A stretch of 14,358 bases of DNA from NCBI GenBank assembly GCA_902494715.1, contig CABUUJ010000054.1:1-14358 (forward strand), read 5' to 3'. This document shows positions 12,439 through 14,358 of the stretch, piece after piece. This stretch comes from an uncultured Collinsella sp. (GTDB taxonomy: Bacteria > Actinomycetota > Coriobacteriia > Coriobacteriales > Coriobacteriaceae). The notes beneath the pieces are model-generated. The model saw only the letters and a list, made by a program, of their open reading frames with translations, was not told the origin of the DNA and made no database searches. The stretch's first letter is position 1. Each line of letters starts with the position of its first letter. The translations under genes and the position numbers were made by a program.

Positions 12439-14358
12439 TTACTTGCGCTTGCCGCCGCCGTCGCCGGGACGACGGGAGCTGCCGCCGCGCTTGCCGCCAC
12501 GATTGTTACCATAGCTGCCACGGTTATCGCGACCGCCGGCACGACCGCCACGGGAGCCAGCCTGGTTGCCGCCACGCCCACCGCGATAGCCGCCACGGCG
12601 CTCCTCGCGGGTGTCATCGTAGTTGCGCCAGTCATCGCGACGATCGCGGCTGGCACGCGGGTCGCGACGATCGCGCGACTCACCCGAGCGACCAGCGCTG
12701 CCGCGGCCACCGTTGCCGCGGGCGCCTTCACGACGCTCAGCGCCGCGGCCGCCCTCGCGGCCTCCGCGCTCGTCAAAGCGCTTGCCGCCGCGGGTACCAC
12801 GCTCGTCACGCGAACCGCGACCCTCGCCGCCACGACGCTCGTCACGGCCACCGCGCTCGTCATTGCGACCGGAACGACGACGATCGCCCGAGCCACGCTT
12901 GCCGCCGCGCGAGCCACGGCCCTCGTCCTCGCGCTCAACACGGCGACGACCACCGCGGTCCTCGTCCTCGCGACGACGGCGATGCGCCTCGCCCTGGAAC
13001 TGCTTGGCACGGCGCTCGGCACGGTTGCCGCGCGGGGCCTGCTCGACGGCACCGGCACCGCCGCGCTCCTCGGCAGCCACCTCGCGGGCCACGCTCTCCA
13101 CGGCCTCGTCCACGCGAGCCTGAACGCCCTCGCGCACGCGGGTCTTGCCGCCGCGCTTGGGACGGCTCGGACGCTCGCCGTCGCCGCGACGCTCGCCGCG
13201 GCCGCGGTTGGAACGACCGGCCACATCGCCGTAGTCATCGCCGTTGCGCTTGCCGTCGCGACGTGCCTGCTCAAGCTTCTTCTTGCTCTTGGACTTGCCA
13301 CGCTTGGTCTTCTTCTTCACCTTAAAGGTCGCAGGGTCGCGCTCGGGGTCAACCGCAGGCGGGTTGGGACCCACATGCAGGTCGCCGGCCTCGTAGATGT
13401 CGGCGGTCTTGTCCATGAGCTTCTCGATCTCGTAGAACTCATCCACGTCCTGCTCGGTCACAAACGTGATGGCCCAGCCCAGCTCGCCGGCGCGGCCCGT
13501 ACGGCCAATACGGTGGATGTAGTCGGTCGGCTCAGCCGGCACGTCAAAGTTCACGACGTAGCGCACGTCGCTGATGTCGATGCCGCGGGCGAGCACGTCG
13601 GTCGCCACCAGCACGTCGACGGTGCCGTCGCGGAAGGCCGAAAGGGCACGCTCGCGCTGGGCCTGGCTGCGGTTGCCGTGGATTGCGGCGGCCTTGATGC
13701 CCTTGCGCTCCAGACGACGGCAGCAGCTGTCGGCACGGTGTTTGGTGCGCATAAAGACGATCGTGCGCTCCGGGCCTTCCTTTTTGAGGAACTCGGGCAG
13801 CAGGTTGTTCTTGGCCTCGATGGACACCGGGAACACAAACTGGTCGACGGTGTCGGCAGTCGACGTGGCGGGCGCAATCTCCACGCGGGCCGGGTCGCTC
13901 ACCAGGTCGGTGATCTCGCCCACGGCCTCCTCGTCGAGGGTCGCCGAGAACAGCAGCGTCTGGCGCTCGGCCGGCGTCTCGCGCACAATGCGGCGGACGG
14001 CGGGCAAAAAGCCCATGTCGAGCATGCGATCGGCCTCGTCCAGCACCAGCACCTTAACCTCGTCCAGGTGGCAGGCGCCCTGCTCGATCAGATCGACCAG
14101 ACGGCCCGGCGTGGCGACCAGGATGTCGCAGCCGTACTTGAGTGCCGCGGTTTGCGGCTTGTAGCTCACGCCGCCCACGACGGTCACGGCGACATGGCCG
14201 GTGACGTCGGCGATCTTGCTCGCGACCTCGTCGATTTGCTGGGCAAGCTCGCGCGTAGGAGTGATGACGAGCATCACGGGGCCGCGGCCGTTGCCCTCGG
14301 GCTTTTTAGCACCGCGGCGGCGGTTGCGGCTGCCGCGCTCGCGCACGGGTTTGGGAGG
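12439..14358 (-). CDS. DEAD-box ATP-dependent RNA helicase, N-terminus beyond the window
   Basis: 639 residues are visible; the frame is open to the right edge, so the Q motif and Walker A (motif I) are not seen. Present in order, numbered from the first visible residue, are motif Ia PTRELAQQ (34-41), Ib TPGR (83-86), II DEAD (107-110), III SAT (138-140), IV VFMRTK (201-206), V TDVLARGID (253-261) and VI HRIGRTGR (282-289). Both RecA-like domains are therefore intact as far as visible. Such enzymes unwind short RNA duplexes in ribosome assembly, cold adaptation and mRNA decay. From about residue 345 a tail of nearly 300 residues, extremely rich in Arg, Gly, Asp and Glu with many RGG repeats, follows; it probably binds RNA and may drive condensation. 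An Arg/Lys-rich insert (about 5-25) precedes motif Ia. A strong terminator follows the stop. CsdA/DeaD or RhlE-like naming is not decidable here. Confidence 0.93.
   Translation of the reverse strand, partial: PPKPVRERGSRNRRRGAKKPEGNGRGPVMLVITPTRELAQQIDEVASKIADVTGHVAVTVVGGVSYKPQTAALKYGCDILVATPGRLVDLIEQGACHLDEVKVLVLDEADRMLDMGFLPAVRRIVRETPAERQTLLFSATLDEEAVGEITDLVSDPARVEIAPATSTADTVDQFVFPVSIEAKNNLLPEFLKKEGPERTIVFMRTKHRADSCCRRLERKGIKAAAIHGNRSQAQRERALSAFRDGTVDVLVATDVLARGIDISDVRYVVNFDVPAEPTDYIHRIGRTGRAGELGWAITFVTEQDVDEFYEIEKLMDKTADIYEAGDLHVGPNPPAVDPERDPATFKVKKKTKRGKSKSKKKLEQARRDGKRNGDDYGDVAGRSNRGRGERRGDGERPSRPKRGGKTRVREGVQARVDEAVESVAREVAAEERGGAGAVEQAPRGNRAERRAKQFQGEAHRRRREDEDRGGRRRVEREDEGRGSRGGKRGSGDRRRSGRNDERGGRDERRGGEGRGSRDERGTRGGKRFDERGGREGGRGAERREGARGNGGRGSAGRSGESRDRRDPRASRDRRDDWRNYDDTREERRGGYRGGRGGNQAGSRGGRAGGRDNRGSYGNNRGGKRGGSSRRPGDGGGKRK

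Noticed and set aside
12623..13123. Plus-strand Arg/Pro/Ser-rich frame
   Set aside because: Reverse-frame reading of the helicase's RGG-rich tail.

Overview
The window reads as a high-GC Gram-positive chromosome. It most resembles the Coriobacteriia, and I would guess Collinsella. The basis is GC-rich codon use, strong GGAGG-type ribosome binding sites, a gut-type sugar-fermentation gene set, and several families of short palindromic intergenic repeats that I associate from memory with Collinsella. The genus assignment is inference; no search was run.

Layout. 1-89 holds the last 28 codons of an IS3-family transposase. 250-2702 carries, on the minus strand, an M42 metallopeptidase and an iron-dependent lactaldehyde reductase (fucO), separated by a 131-bp nested palindrome. 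2868-3584 (minus) is a DUF1275/YoaK-type membrane protein with a clear terminator. It is divergent from 3835-5970 (plus), a YgiQ-family radical SAM protein. That gene converges, with overlapping stop codons, on a CPBP intramembrane protease (5967-6878, minus). Upstream of the protease is a small RelB/DinJ-like antitoxin gene (6967-7170, minus) with no toxin beside it.

7475-11962 (minus) is an alpha-glucoside PTS operon. In transcription order it encodes EIIA, a LicT/BglG-type antiterminator, the EIICB permease and a GH4 6-phospho-alpha-glucosidase. Its 476-bp upstream gap holds, in transcription order, a 21-bp-spaced direct repeat, a -35/-10 promoter, a RAT-like RNA element, and a terminator stem that shares bases with the RAT. 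This suggests that sugar uptake, cleavage of the phosphorylated sugar and control by transcription antitermination are encoded together. The proposed logic is that substrate relieves PTS-mediated inhibition of the antiterminator, which then binds the leader and lets transcription run into its own operon.

12439-14358 (minus) is a DEAD-box RNA helicase cut by the window edge. It lacks its N-terminal Q and Walker A motifs here and carries a very long Arg/Gly/Asp-rich tail.

Three families of palindromic repeats recur in the gaps: family A (6900, 12180), family B (7365, 12229, 12341) and family C (132, 12268). At 12229-12376 a C element sits between two oppositely oriented B elements, a mosaic like the BIMEs built from REP sequences in enterobacteria. 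I see no CRISPR array, rRNA, tRNA, prophage or recognisable defence island. The best candidates for something little described are the leader RNA switch with its upstream operator-like repeats, the mosaic repeats, and the toxin-less antitoxin.
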